The notes beneath the pieces were generated by a model that was not told the DNA's origin, ran no database searches, and worked only from the letters and a program-made list of their open reading frames with translations. From contig VRUN01000008.1 in assembly GCA_019456075.1 (NCBI GenBank), forward strand, positions 1-40,981: a stretch of DNA of 40,981 nt, read 5' to 3'. This document shows positions 16,660 to 25,065 of the stretch, in pieces (within the stretch, counting starts at the first letter, position 1; the number at the start of each line of letters is the position of its first letter). Source of the DNA: Candidatus Methylomirabilota bacterium (GTDB taxonomy: Bacteria > Methylomirabilota > Methylomirabilia > Methylomirabilales > CSP1-5). A program made the translations under genes and the position numbers.

Positions 16660-16683
16660 ATGCCCTGTGATGGGGCATTTTTA
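16660..16683 (+). terminator. Leader hairpin with T-tract ahead of nuoA (terminator or attenuator)
   Basis: ATGCCC (16660-16665) and GGGCAT (16673-16678) form a short stem with a 7-nt loop, followed by TTTTT. It lies 14 nt before the nuoA start and downstream of the putative promoter. It may end read-through from the iron-sulfur gene or attenuate the nuo transcript. Confidence 0.45.
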
Positions 16684-16696
16684 TTGTTAAGAGGCG

Positions 16697-17056
16697 ATGG
16701 CAGCGGATTACGCATATGTCCTGTTCTTCCTGATCATCGGCGCCCTCTTCGTGGTGTTCAATATTGATATCCTTTCGCGTCTCATCCGACCCTCGAAGCC
16801 AAATCCGACGAAGCTTTCCACCTACGAATGTGGCGAGGACCCTATCGGCGGCCCGTGGCTCCGGATCCACGTTCGGTACTATCTGTTTGCCCTAGTTTTC
16901 ATCATCTTCGCAGTGGAGACGGTCTTCCTCTTTCCCTGGGCGATTGTCTACCGCTCTCTGGGACTCTTCGCTTTTGTCGAGATGATGATCTTCATTGTGA
17001 TCCTCTTGATTGGCCTCGCCTATGCCTGGGCCACGGGGGCGCTCGAGTGGGTCTAG
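16697..17056 (+). CDS. nuoA: NADH-quinone oxidoreductase subunit A, copy 1
   Basis: This 119-residue protein has three membrane helices: an N-terminal helix (about 5-27), then two more at about 60-85 and 93-114. The loop between the first two carries the family signature YECGEDPIG (about 43-51). The VFLFPWAI segment starts the middle of helix 2. NuoA lines the junction between the quinone chamber and the membrane arm of complex I. AAGAGG precedes ATG 16697. It opens run 1, but the usual next gene, nuoB, is absent: a 187-bp gap with repeats leads straight to nuoC. A second nuoA (27869) is clearly divergent from this one. Confidence 0.93.
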   Translation: MAADYAYVLFFLIIGALFVVFNIDILSRLIRPSKPNPTKLSTYECGEDPIGGPWLRIHVRYYLFALVFIIFAVETVFLFPWAIVYRSLGLFAFVEMMIFIVILLIGLAYAWATGALEWV

Positions 17057-17173
17057 TCGTTGTCCGGCCACCGATGACCGACAACTTGGTGCACAGACTT
17101 CGACGAGCGGTTCGGCCGAGCTCACCGTCGAGGCCTCAGTCGAGTCGTTCACGGCAAAACTCGGACCTTCAAT

Positions 17174-17204
17174 CTGTGAACTGTCAACTGTGAACCGTGA
17201 ACCC
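17174..17204. repeat. Heptanucleotide array between nuoA and nuoC
   Basis: Four 7-bp units of the CTGTGAA / CCGTGAA type (a rotated TGAACCN family) run from 17174 to 17201. A trace of the TGACCGN family lies at about 17070-17085. The array sits where nuoB would normally be. Confidence 0.75.
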
Positions 17205-17243
17205 TTCCAATGGTCGTCGATTCACGGTGACTGAGAATTCAAG

Positions 17244-17750
17244 GTGACAGCGGAAGAAATCCTTCAGCAGATTCAATCCCGGTTTTCCGAGGAGATCCGG
17301 ACGGCAGAGGTCCGACGCGGAGAAGCCTGCCTCACTATCAAGGGGGACCGACATTTCGAGATCTGCCGCTTTGTCAAGGAGGAACTGGGCTACGATTACC
17401 TGAACTGCCTGAGCGGCGTAGACTGGCCTGCCGATGAGGAGATGGAGGTGGTGTATGCTGTTTCCTCTTTGAAGCGGCCGGGAAAGATTCTCCTCAGGGT
17501 GCGGGTCCCCCGGAAGGAGCCGTTCCTTCTCTCGGTGGTCCCCCTCTGGAGGACGGCGGACTGGCACGAGCGGGAAGCCTTCGACCTGTTCGGGATTCGC
17601 TTCGAGAACCATCCGGACCTCCGGCGAATCCTCCTCCCCGAGGATTGGATCGGCTATCCCCTCAGGAAAGATTATCAGGATGAGCGGTTCATCGCTTATC
17701 CCTGGGATGACCGAAAGCCCGGAGGGGTACCCCGACCGACGTCGGCGTAG
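17244..17750 (+). CDS. nuoC: NADH-quinone oxidoreductase subunit C
   Basis: NuoC is a 30-kDa-type peripheral subunit of complex I that helps form the quinone-binding module with NuoD and NuoB. The 168-residue product is of usual length for the unfused form. It has LSGVDWPADEEMEVVYAV near 54-71, then the signature region WRTADWHEREAFDLFGIRF (about 115-133), NHPDLRRILLPEDWIGYPLRKDY and the C-terminal proline-containing tail. The GTG start at 17244 is the only reasonable start. NuoD follows after 12 bp. It is the only nuoC in the window although two membrane arms are encoded. Confidence 0.93.
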   Translation: MTAEEILQQIQSRFSEEIRTAEVRRGEACLTIKGDRHFEICRFVKEELGYDYLNCLSGVDWPADEEMEVVYAVSSLKRPGKILLRVRVPRKEPFLLSVVPLWRTADWHEREAFDLFGIRFENHPDLRRILLPEDWIGYPLRKDYQDERFIAYPWDDRKPGGVPRPTSA

Positions 17751-17762
17751 GGAGCACGCGGG

Positions 17763-18905
17763 ATGACGACTGTCAATCTCCAACTCCAGCAGATCAAGGA
17801 ACGCGCCGCCGAGACCATGGAGGAGATGTGGGTCAACATGGGCCCACAGCACCCCTCGACCCACGGCGTCCTGCGCTTGCTGATCAAGTTAGACGGCGAA
17901 GTGGTCCGCGAGTGCATTCCCTACATGGGGTACATGCACCGCTGCCACGAGAAGATCGGAGAAAATCGGTCCTACGTCCAGATCATCCCCTACACCGACC
18001 GCCTCGACTACCTGGCCTCCATGTACAACAATTGGGCCTACTGCCTCGGGTGCGAGCGGCTGATGGAGATCCAGATCCCGGAGCGGGCGGAGTACCTCCG
18101 GATCATCATCGGGGAATTACAACGGATCGCTTCGCACCTCATCTGGCTCGGGACCTTTGGGCTCGACCTCGGCAACTTCACCATCTTCATGTGGTGCTTC
18201 CGCGAGCGCGAGATGGTCCTCGACCTGTTCGAGGCGGTCTCGGGCCAGCGGATCAATTACAGCTTCATGCGGATCGGGGGGCTGGCGCTGGATGTGCCGG
18301 AGGGCTGGCTGGCTGATGTGAAGGCTTTCCTGGCGTGGTTGAAGCCCCGCTTCGCAGAATATGACCGCCTCAGCACCGACAACGTGATCTGGCAGAAGCG
18401 GATCCAGGGCGTGGGGATCCTCAAGCCGGAGGACGCCATAAGCTACGCGGCCTCGGGCCCCATGCTCCGGGGCTCAGGGATCCAGTGGGATCTCCGGCGG
18501 GACGATCCCTACGGGATCTACGATCGCTTTGACTTTGACATTCCCATTGGGACGAGTGGGGATGTCTGGGATCGGTTCTGGGTGCGGCGGCGAGAGATGG
18601 AGGAATCGGTCAAAATCGTGGAGCAGGGCCTCAGGGATATTCCCCCGGGGCCGGTGCTAGCCCCGGTGGCGAAGAAGCTCCGGGCACCGGTCGGGGATAT
18701 CTACTCGCGTGTGGAGTCCCCACGTGGGGAGCTCGGGCACTACCTCATCGCGGACGGGTCTGAGAAACCCTATCGCTACAAGGTCCGGGCCCCGACCTTC
18801 GTGAATCTGTCCGCCCTGCCCGTAATGCTCCCCGGCTGCTTGGTGGCCGATGCGGTAGCCGTCCTGGGGTCGATCGATATCGTCTTGTGCGAGGTGGACC
18901 GCTAA
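17763..18905 (+). CDS. nuoD: NADH-quinone oxidoreductase subunit D (49 kDa)
   Basis: NuoD forms much of the quinone-reduction pocket of complex I, and the family derives from the large subunit of [NiFe] hydrogenases. The 380-residue protein has the MGPQHPSTHGVLRL signature (about 25-38, holding the His of the quinone site), GYMHRCHEKIGENR, and YLASMYNNWAYC (the Tyr loop here reads differently from the hydrogenase metal site). GPMLRGSG and the C-terminal KVRAPTFVNLSAL and GSIDIVLCEVDR complete it. No hydrogenase-type CxxC nickel ligands are present, so it is a quinone reductase subunit. GGGAG precedes the ATG. It is the only nuoD in the window. Confidence 0.95.
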   Translation: MTTVNLQLQQIKERAAETMEEMWVNMGPQHPSTHGVLRLLIKLDGEVVRECIPYMGYMHRCHEKIGENRSYVQIIPYTDRLDYLASMYNNWAYCLGCERLMEIQIPERAEYLRIIIGELQRIASHLIWLGTFGLDLGNFTIFMWCFREREMVLDLFEAVSGQRINYSFMRIGGLALDVPEGWLADVKAFLAWLKPRFAEYDRLSTDNVIWQKRIQGVGILKPEDAISYAASGPMLRGSGIQWDLRRDDPYGIYDRFDFDIPIGTSGDVWDRFWVRRREMEESVKIVEQGLRDIPPGPVLAPVAKKLRAPVGDIYSRVESPRGELGHYLIADGSEKPYRYKVRAPTFVNLSALPVMLPGCLVADAVAVLGSIDIVLCEVDR

Positions 18906-18912
18906 ATGGAAT

Positions 18913-18996
18913 AGCTGTCGGCAGTCAGCGGTCAGTGAATGATTCCTTGAGAGGAGTCAGTTTTTGTGCGGACGGCTGACAGCTGATAGGCTGACA
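18913..18996. repeat. Facing pair of heptanucleotide arrays, AGCNGTC family
   Basis: A left arm of 7-bp units AGCTGTC, GGCAGTC and AGCGGTC (18913-18933) faces a right arm built on GGCTGAC/AGCTGAT (18974-18996). The arms are imperfect inverted copies separated by about 40 bp that include TTTTT. They occupy the nuoD-nuoH gap. Confidence 0.65.
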
Positions 18997-19015
18997 GCGA
19001 GAGGGGTACACCGAG

Positions 19016-20029
19016 GTGATTGGAGGGGTTCTGGAGAGCTTGTACGGGCTGTTCGGGGAGTGGTGGATCATTCCGCGCCTTATCGAGATGTTCGTGGTCG
19101 TGAGCATCATCATCGGCTTTATCTCGGTCGCCGCCATGTTCCTGATCTGGTGGGAGCGGAAGATCAGCGCCCACATCCAGGTCCGATTCGGGCCGATGCG
19201 AGTGGGGGGGTGGCACGGCTGGGCCCAGAGCATCGCTGACGGGATCAAGCTCCTGCTCAAGGAGGACATCATCCCAGCCCGGGCCGATCGGCCGATCTTT
19301 ATCCTGGCGCCGATGGTGGTCTTCGCCTCTGCGTTGGCTGCCTATGTGGTGATTCCGTTTGGCCCCGGGCTTATAGTGCAGGACCTCAACATCGGCATCC
19401 TGTATATCATCGCCATTTCCTCGCTGGCCGTGCTTGGGATCATCATGGCCGGCTGGAGTTCCAACAATAAATACGCCGCGTTGGGAGCGCTCCGGTCGGC
19501 GGCGCAGGCGGTGAGCTATGAGATCCCCCTGATAATTTCCCTGTTGGGCCCCCTCCTCATCGTGGGCTCTTTGAGCATGACGAAGATCGTCGAGGCCCAA
19601 TATGTCCCGTTCATCTTGGTGCAGCCCCTTGCCTTTCTTATTTACTTCACGTGTGCCGTGGCCGAGACGAACCGACTCCCCTTCGATATTCCGGAGGCGG
19701 AGTCAGAGCTCGTGGCGGGGTTCCATGTCGAGTACAGCGGGATGCGCTTTGCCATCTTTTTCATGGCAGAGTACGCCAATATGTTTGTCGTCTGCGCCAT
19801 CGCCACCACCGTCTTTCTTGGAGGATGGAAGGGACCCCTGTTGCCTCCTGTGGCCTGGTTTCTGATCAAGACCTTTTTCCTTCTCTTTGTGATGATGTGG
19901 CTCCGATGGACGCTGACGCGGACCCGAGTTGACCAACTGATGAATGTGGCCTGGAAGGTCCTGTTGCCCCTGGCATTCGTGAACCTGGGCATCACCGGGC
20001 TGGTGATGCTCCTGTACCCCGTGGGGTGA
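19016..20029 (+). CDS. nuoH: NADH-quinone oxidoreductase subunit H, copy 1
   Basis: The 337-residue membrane protein has about eight to nine helices and anchors the peripheral arm, forming the entrance of the quinone chamber and the first proton path. The signatures are WWERKISAHIQVRFGPMRVG (about 45-64), ADGIKLLLKEDI, the GWSSNNKYAALGALRSAAQ loop (~145-163) and the acidic loop NRLPFDIPEAESELVAGFH (~220-238). The GTG start at 19016 is preceded by GAGGGG. It is followed by nuoI after 4 bp, the usual H-I order. A paralogue at 31901 shares the motifs but differs throughout, so the two are old duplicates or separate acquisitions. Confidence 0.94.
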   Translation: MIGGVLESLYGLFGEWWIIPRLIEMFVVVSIIIGFISVAAMFLIWWERKISAHIQVRFGPMRVGGWHGWAQSIADGIKLLLKEDIIPARADRPIFILAPMVVFASALAAYVVIPFGPGLIVQDLNIGILYIIAISSLAVLGIIMAGWSSNNKYAALGALRSAAQAVSYEIPLIISLLGPLLIVGSLSMTKIVEAQYVPFILVQPLAFLIYFTCAVAETNRLPFDIPEAESELVAGFHVEYSGMRFAIFFMAEYANMFVVCAIATTVFLGGWKGPLLPPVAWFLIKTFFLLFVMMWLRWTLTRTRVDQLMNVAWKVLLPLAFVNLGITGLVMLLYPVG

Positions 20030-20033
20030 AGAC

Positions 20034-20561
20034 ATGTGGCGATATCTGCGAGATATTGGCAAAGGCTTCTGGAGCATCCTCCTCTCGATGCAGATCACAC
20101 TGCGCTACCTCTTTACGCGGGCGGTGACGGTCCAGTACCCCGAAGAGAAGCGGGAGCTTCCAACCCGGGCCTTGACCCGACATGTCCTGACCATCGATCT
20201 GGAGTCGAAGGATCTCAAGTGCACCGCCTGCGATATGTGTGCTCGGATCTGTCCCGTGAACTGCATCTACCTGGAGGGCGAGGGGAAGGGAAAAGCGCGC
20301 CGGGCCACGTGGTTTATCATCGACCACAACCTCTGCATGTACTGCAACCTCTGTGTCGAGGTGTGTCCATTTGACGCCATCTCCATGTGGACCGGCCAGT
20401 ATGAACTGGGCGGGTTCAGTCGGACCAATCTGGTCTACGGTTTGGACACGATGACTGCTGACGGCTTCTACCCCACCATTATGACTCCCCGTCCCCCCGC
20501 GGGAGCGGCAGTGAAGGCACCTGCTGCCGCTGGTGCTGGAAAGCAAGAGCGCAAGGGCTGA
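20034..20561 (+). CDS. nuoI: NADH-quinone oxidoreductase subunit I
   Basis: NuoI is the peripheral subunit carrying clusters N6a and N6b that pass electrons toward NuoB. The 175-residue product has an N-terminal amphipathic stretch and two complete [4Fe-4S] motifs: CTACDMCARICP (about 63-74) and CMYCNLCVEVCPFDAI (about 102-117). A short Ala/Pro-rich tail (about 150-175) extends beyond the usual end. It starts 4 bp after nuoH. It is the only nuoI in the window; run 2 goes directly from nuoH to nuoJ. Confidence 0.94.
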   Translation: MWRYLRDIGKGFWSILLSMQITLRYLFTRAVTVQYPEEKRELPTRALTRHVLTIDLESKDLKCTACDMCARICPVNCIYLEGEGKGKARRATWFIIDHNLCMYCNLCVEVCPFDAISMWTGQYELGGFSRTNLVYGLDTMTADGFYPTIMTPRPPAGAAVKAPAAAGAGKQERKG

Positions 20562-20583
20562 CTCCAGAGAGAGGGGAAAAAAA

Positions 20584-21072
20584 GTGCAGGCAGTCTTTTT
20601 CTTTGTCGTGGCGGCCTTTACTGTGGCCACGGCCTTGTTGGTGGTCACGCGACCAAACATCGTCCATTCCGCCGTCGCCCTGATCTTTTCTTTCTGTGGG
20701 GTGGCCGGGATCTATGTGCTCTTGGATGCCGAATTCTTGGGTGCCGTTCAAGTTCTTATCTATGTCGGTGGGATCACCATCTTGCTCCTCTTCGCCATCA
20801 TGCTGACCACGCGGATCGCCACCCGCGTAGATGTCTTTAACGAGCAAATGGGGCTGAGCGCCCTGATCGCCGGGGGGATTACAGCCATCCTCGTGTACGC
20901 CTCTCTCACGGGTATCCAGATCGCCGGTGAGGCCCCCGCACCTGTCGAGACCACACCTGCCCTTGGACGCCTCCTCATGACGACGCATGTCCTTCCGTTT
21001 GAGTTGATCTCTATCCTGCTCCTCGCCGCCATGGTGGGCGCGATTATCCTGGCCCGCCGAGAAAAGGAATAG
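20584..21072 (+). CDS. nuoJ: NADH-quinone oxidoreductase subunit J, copy 1
   Basis: The 162-residue protein has five hydrophobic helices. Helix 3 carries the conserved [18 protein letters not shown] (about 59-76), the site of the pi-bulge that gates proton coupling in complex I. The C-terminal helix ends [15 protein letters not shown], the usual NuoJ ending. GTG 20584 is preferred because AGAGAGGGG stands ahead and the protein then begins with a hydrophobic helix; the frame itself opens earlier and overlaps nuoI. nuoK follows after 4 bp. Confidence 0.92.
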   Translation: MQAVFFFVVAAFTVATALLVVTRPNIVHSAVALIFSFCGVAGIYVLLDAEFLGAVQVLIYVGGITILLLFAIMLTTRIATRVDVFNEQMGLSALIAGGITAILVYASLTGIQIAGEAPAPVETTPALGRLLMTTHVLPFELISILLLAAMVGAIILARREKE

Positions 21073-21076
21073 CATC

Positions 21077-21385
21077 GTGATTCCGGTGTCTTACTATCTC
21101 GTTCTCGGGGCTGTCCTGTTTGGGATCGGGATGTTTGGCGTCCTGACCCGACGGAATGCTATCGCCATCCTGATGGCTGTTGAGCTCATGCTCAACGCGG
21201 TGAACGTGAACTTTATCGCCTTCTCCCGGTATCTGCCCAACTCGACCCTGGATGGCCAGGTCTTTGCCATCTTTGTTATCGCCGTCGCGGCGGCGGAGGC
21301 GGCGGTCGGACTGGCCATTGTGCTTGGACTCTACCGGAATTTCCATACGGTGAACGTCGACGAAATCAACCTGATGAAATGGTAA
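21077..21385 (+). CDS. nuoK: NADH-quinone oxidoreductase subunit K, copy 1
   Basis: This is a small three-helix subunit of 102 residues, standard for the family. It carries the buried proton-path glutamates: [14 protein letters not shown] near 35-48 and [12 protein letters not shown] near 73-84. The C-terminus ([10 protein letters not shown]) is the typical cytoplasmic tail. The start is GTG 21077 shortly after the nuoJ stop. A facing heptamer-array pair separates it from nuoL. Confidence 0.92.
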   Translation: MIPVSYYLVLGAVLFGIGMFGVLTRRNAIAILMAVELMLNAVNVNFIAFSRYLPNSTLDGQVFAIFVIAVAAAEAAVGLAIVLGLYRNFHTVNVDEINLMKW

Positions 21386-21390
21386 GGATG

Positions 21391-21452
21391 GTTCACAGTT
21401 CACAGATACAGATATTGATTGCATGATTTTACTGTGAACTGTGAACCGTGAA
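21391..21452. repeat. Facing pair of heptanucleotide arrays between nuoK and nuoL
   Basis: Left units GTTCACA (21391-21404, then one degenerate unit) face right units CTGTGAA, CTGTGAA and CCGTGAA (21432-21452). The arms are complementary and the spacer is about 20-27 bp, so the nascent RNA could form a hairpin ahead of nuoL. Confidence 0.78.
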
Positions 21453-21462
21453 CGAGACGGCT

Positions 21463-23451
21463 ATGATGGAATACATCTGGTTGGTGCCAGCCTTCCCCCT
21501 GCTGGGGGTTATCATCAATGGGCTCTTCGGGCGGACCTATATCCGGGAACGAGCCCACTACGTGGCGGTCCCGGCCGCGGGCCTTTCTTTTATTGTTGCC
21601 CTGCTTATCTCCCGCCAAGTCTTTGCCGGTCAAACCCTCGATGTGAGCCTTTACCCATGGGTCGTGTCGGGGGATTTTGAGGTGCCGTTCGGATTTCTCG
21701 TAGACCCCCTCTCCACCGTCATGATGCTCACGGTCACCTTCGTGGGGCTTCTCATCCATATTTATTCCATTGGGTATATGCACGACGATCCTGGGTACCC
21801 GCGTTTCTTTGCATATCTGAACCTGTTCATGTTCTCCATGCTCATGCTGATCCTGGCCAACAATTATCTCCTCATGTTTTTGGGCTGGGAGGGGGTAGGG
21901 CTCTGTTCGTATCTCTTGATCGGGTTCTGGTATGAGAAGAAGACGGCGACCGATGCGGGGAACAAGGCCTTCATCGTCAACCGTGTGGGGGACGCCGGAT
22001 TTCTGCTGGGGCTATTCTTGATCTGGACGACCTTCGGGACGCTCCAGTACGGGGAGGTCTTTCACCAGGCCGAGGGGCTGCACGGGGTGCTGACCGCGCC
22101 GGCCGGGGGGGGGCTGTCGGTCGTCACCTGGATCACCCTGGCGCTGTTCATCGGGGCCATAGGCAAGAGTGCCCAGCTGCCGCTATACGTCTGGCTCCCC
22201 GACGCCATGGAGGGGCCGACCCCGGTCTCGGCGCTGATCCACGCGGCCACCATGGTGACGGCAGGGATCTATATGGTGGCCCGCTCGAGCCCCCTGTACA
22301 CCCTGGCGCCGTTCAGCTTGGCCGTGGTGGCGTGGGTGGGGGCACTGACTGCCATCTTCGCGGCGACCATCGCCTGCGTCCAGAATGACATCAAGCGGGT
22401 GATCGCGTACTCGACCATCTCACAGCTAGGGTACATGTTCCTGGGGGTGGGGGTGGGGGCCTTTGCGAGCGGCATCTTCCATCTGTACACCCATGCCGCC
22501 TTCAAGGCGTTACTCTTTCTGGGGGCGGGGGCGGTGATTCATGCGCTGCACCACGAGCAGGACATTCAACGGATGGGGGGACTGCGCCCTCACATGCGGG
22601 TCACAGCGTACACGTTTGCCGTGGGGGCGCTGGCGAATGCGGGGATCTTTCCGTTCGCGGGGTTCTGGTCGAAGGACGAGATCCTCTTTGCGGCGTTCAA
22701 CGGGGGCTTTTACGTGCTCTGGTTTCTGGGGCTAGCGGGAGCATTTCTGACCGGCTTTTACATGGCCCGGCTCTACTTCCTCACGTTCGAGGGGGAGTAC
22801 CGGGGCGATCCACACCATGCCCACGACATTCATGACGCCCCGCCCACGATGGGGATTCCCCTCATTGTGCTGGCGGTCTGCTCCGTGGTGGCTGGCTTTG
22901 TCGGGATTCCCCCCGAGCAGGGCCCGTTTCACCAGTTTCTCGCCCCGGTGCTGCACCATGGGGGCGCGGCGCAGGCGGCGGCGCATGGCCTGGCCGTCCC
23001 CATGGCCGTGCTGTCCCTCCTTGTAGCGGGGGCCGGAATCGGGGTGGGGTATCTCTTTTACGTCAGCGTCAGCTGGCGAAACGTCCCGGAGATCTGGGCC
23101 GCGCGGCTCCAGGGACTCTACCGGGTGGTCTATCACAAATATTATGTGGATGAGCTGTTTTGGGCCATCTTTGGTGACGGATTTCTGGGTCTCTCTCGGT
23201 TCACCTCACAGGTGGATGAAAAGGTCGTGGACGGAGCGGTCAACGGAACCGCGGCGGTCACCCTTGGTTTGAGCACCGGTTCCGACTGGGGGGATATGAA
23301 CATTGTCGATGGGCTGGTCAATAAGATCGCCGATGTCATTCAGGGCGGCAGTCGCAGACTCCGGCTGATCCAGACGGGGGTGGTCCAGAACTACATCCTG
23401 GCGATAGCCATCGGGATCTTCCTGATCGCGGGCGTCTATATCATTCTATAG
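21463..23451 (+). CDS. nuoL: NADH-quinone oxidoreductase subunit L, copy 1
   Basis: NuoL is the distal antiporter-like subunit of complex I. The 662-residue protein has about 16 helices, with FLGWEGVGLCSYLLIGFW near 140-157 (helix-5 Glu), the Lys of GAIGKSAQLPLYVWLPDAME near 230, and the discontinuous-helix segment GPTPVSALIHAATMV. The C-terminus forms the long lateral helix and a final anchor helix. Residues about 175-564 are encoded by DNA that matches the second nuoL (33815) exactly, while the first ~170 residues and the lateral-helix tail differ; this copy has the longer tail. ATG 21463 or 21466 is the start; the frame can extend to a GTG at 21448 inside the heptamer array. Confidence 0.94.
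   Translation: MMEYIWLVPAFPLLGVIINGLFGRTYIRERAHYVAVPAAGLSFIVALLISRQVFAGQTLDVSLYPWVVSGDFEVPFGFLVDPLSTVMMLTVTFVGLLIHIYSIGYMHDDPGYPRFFAYLNLFMFSMLMLILANNYLLMFLGWEGVGLCSYLLIGFWYEKKTATDAGNKAFIVNRVGDAGFLLGLFLIWTTFGTLQYGEVFHQAEGLHGVLTAPAGGGLSVVTWITLALFIGAIGKSAQLPLYVWLPDAMEGPTPVSALIHAATMVTAGIYMVARSSPLYTLAPFSLAVVAWVGALTAIFAATIACVQNDIKRVIAYSTISQLGYMFLGVGVGAFASGIFHLYTHAAFKALLFLGAGAVIHALHHEQDIQRMGGLRPHMRVTAYTFAVGALANAGIFPFAGFWSKDEILFAAFNGGFYVLWFLGLAGAFLTGFYMARLYFLTFEGEYRGDPHHAHDIHDAPPTMGIPLIVLAVCSVVAGFVGIPPEQGPFHQFLAPVLHHGGAAQAAAHGLAVPMAVLSLLVAGAGIGVGYLFYVSVSWRNVPEIWAARLQGLYRVVYHKYYVDELFWAIFGDGFLGLSRFTSQVDEKVVDGAVNGTAAVTLGLSTGSDWGDMNIVDGLVNKIADVIQGGSRRLRLIQTGVVQNYILAIAIGIFLIAGVYIIL
21985..23154. repeat. 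1,170-bp stretch shared identically by the two nuoL genes, copy 1
   Basis: Bases 21985-23154 correspond to 34349-35518 at a constant offset of 12,364 bp. Every segment compared was identical, including all overlapping antisense and alternative-frame translations. A shorter identical patch (21881-21931) precedes it, separated by 53 bp of diverged sequence. Both edges are sharp: outside them the genes differ strongly. Confidence 0.9.
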
Positions 23452-23484
23452 ACTGCGATCGCTGAAGGCGGAGGAAGAATCTTC

Positions 23485-25065
23485 ATGGGCGGATTTCCTA
23501 TACTGAGCATCGTGACATTTGTTCCCCTGGCTGGGGCCATTCTCCTCTTGTTCATCCGCCGGGAGCAGGAAAACAAGATCCGGATGGTGAGCCTTCTCGT
23601 TGCGGGGGTGACCTTTCTCATCACATTGGCCCTGCCGCTTTCGTTTGATTTTGCAAGTGCCGAGATGCAGTTCGTCGAGAGGGCCTCTTGGATCCCGGCG
23701 ATCGGGGTAACCTATGTCATGGGGATGGACGGGATCAGCCTCTGGCTGGTCTGTCTCACCGCTCTAATCACACCCATCGCGGTGCTCTGCTCATGGGAGG
23801 CCATCACCGATCGGGTGAAGGAGTATCACGTCTTCATCCTCCTCATACATACGGGGATGATGGGGGTCTTCCTGGCATTGGACTTCTTCCTCTTCTATGT
23901 CTTCTGGGAGGTGGTGTTGGTCCCCATGTACTTTCTCATCGGCATCTGGGGGGCCCCGGAGCGCCGGCTCTACGCGGCCATCAAATTCTTTCTGTACACC
24001 CTCTTCGGCAGCGTGGTGATGCTGCTCGGCATTCTGGCGGTCTACTTCAATGCCGGGGCCCAGACCGGCACGTACACCTTTGATATCCTGGAACTGATGA
24101 AGGTTTCCTATCCGTGGTCTCCCAGCCTCTTCTCATTCCAAAATCTCGTCTGGCTTGCCTTCTTCATCTCCTTCGCCATCAAGGTTCCCATGTTCCCCTT
24201 CCACACATGGCTTCCGGATGCGCACACGGAGGCCCCTACGGCGGGCTCGCTTATCCTGGCGGCTGTCCTGCTGAAGATGGGGACCTACGGTTTCGTCCGA
24301 TTTAGTCTTCCGATGTTTCCCGAAGCCACGCTATACTTTGTTCCCTTTATGGTGACGCTCAGCATTGTCGCTATTATTTATGGGGCGATGGTCTGTCTGG
24401 TTCAGCGCGATATGAAGCGGCTGATCGCCTTCAGTTCAGTGAGTCACATGGGCTTCGTCATGTTGGGGATGTTCGCGCTGAACATGCAGGGCCTTCAGGG
24501 GAGCATCTTGCAAATGGTCAACCACGGCCTCTCCACGGGGGCCCTCTTCTTGATTGTCGGTCTTATTTACGATCGGATTCATTCCCGGATGATTGCCGAT
24601 ATGGGAGGCCTGTCCAGCGTCATGCCGGTCTACGCCACGCTGTTTGCGATTACCATGCTTTCGTCCATCGGCCTGCCCGGGCTCAACGGGTTCATCGGCG
24701 AGTTCCTCATCTTGGTGGGGGCGTTTAAGGTGAGCTGGGTGTGGGCGGTGTTCGCTGTTACCGGAATTGTTCTCGGAGCGGCCTACATGCTCTGGTTGTT
24801 TCAGCGAACGATGTTCGGTCCGGTCGTCCATGAGAGCAACAAGGGGCTGTTAGACCTCAACCTCCGCGAGGCGATGACCCTGATCCCCTTGGTGATTTTG
24901 TTTTTCTGGATCGGACTCTATCCCGCTCCCTTTTTGAAAGCCATGGAGCCCTCAGTCCAAAAGGTGGTGGCACGGCTCGAGGAAGCCCGGAAGGTGGTTG
25001 AGGCACCGCCCCGCATGGCAGTGGCCGAGAAGCCGGGCCGGGCCCGTCACGAGGATCAGAAATGA
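23485..25065 (+). CDS. nuoM: NADH-quinone oxidoreductase subunit M, copy 1
   Basis: NuoM is the middle antiporter-like subunit of complex I. The 526-residue protein has about 14 helices, VMGMDGISLWLV near 77-88 and the key Glu in FYVFWEVVLVPMYFLIGIWG (about 136-155). The Lys of AIKVPMFPFHTWLPDAHTEA is near 235, and VSHMGFVMLG and LSSIGLPGLNGFIGEF follow. The last ~35 residues are a charged, Arg/Glu-rich tail beyond the usual end. GGAGG-like sequence precedes ATG 23485. The stop overlaps the nuoN start (ATGA). It is about as long as the core of the second nuoM but clearly diverged from it. Confidence 0.94.
   Translation: MGGFPILSIVTFVPLAGAILLLFIRREQENKIRMVSLLVAGVTFLITLALPLSFDFASAEMQFVERASWIPAIGVTYVMGMDGISLWLVCLTALITPIAVLCSWEAITDRVKEYHVFILLIHTGMMGVFLALDFFLFYVFWEVVLVPMYFLIGIWGAPERRLYAAIKFFLYTLFGSVVMLLGILAVYFNAGAQTGTYTFDILELMKVSYPWSPSLFSFQNLVWLAFFISFAIKVPMFPFHTWLPDAHTEAPTAGSLILAAVLLKMGTYGFVRFSLPMFPEATLYFVPFMVTLSIVAIIYGAMVCLVQRDMKRLIAFSSVSHMGFVMLGMFALNMQGLQGSILQMVNHGLSTGALFLIVGLIYDRIHSRMIADMGGLSSVMPVYATLFAITMLSSIGLPGLNGFIGEFLILVGAFKVSWVWAVFAVTGIVLGAAYMLWLFQRTMFGPVVHESNKGLLDLNLREAMTLIPLVILFFWIGLYPAPFLKAMEPSVQKVVARLEEARKVVEAPPRMAVAEKPGRARHEDQK

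Noticed and set aside
21391-21452. TTCACA/TGTGAA units of the arrays as Rex operators
   Set aside because: Rex sites have TGTGA first and TCACA second, close together. Here the order is reversed and the spacing wrong, and other arrays carry unrelated units, so the likeness is probably chance.
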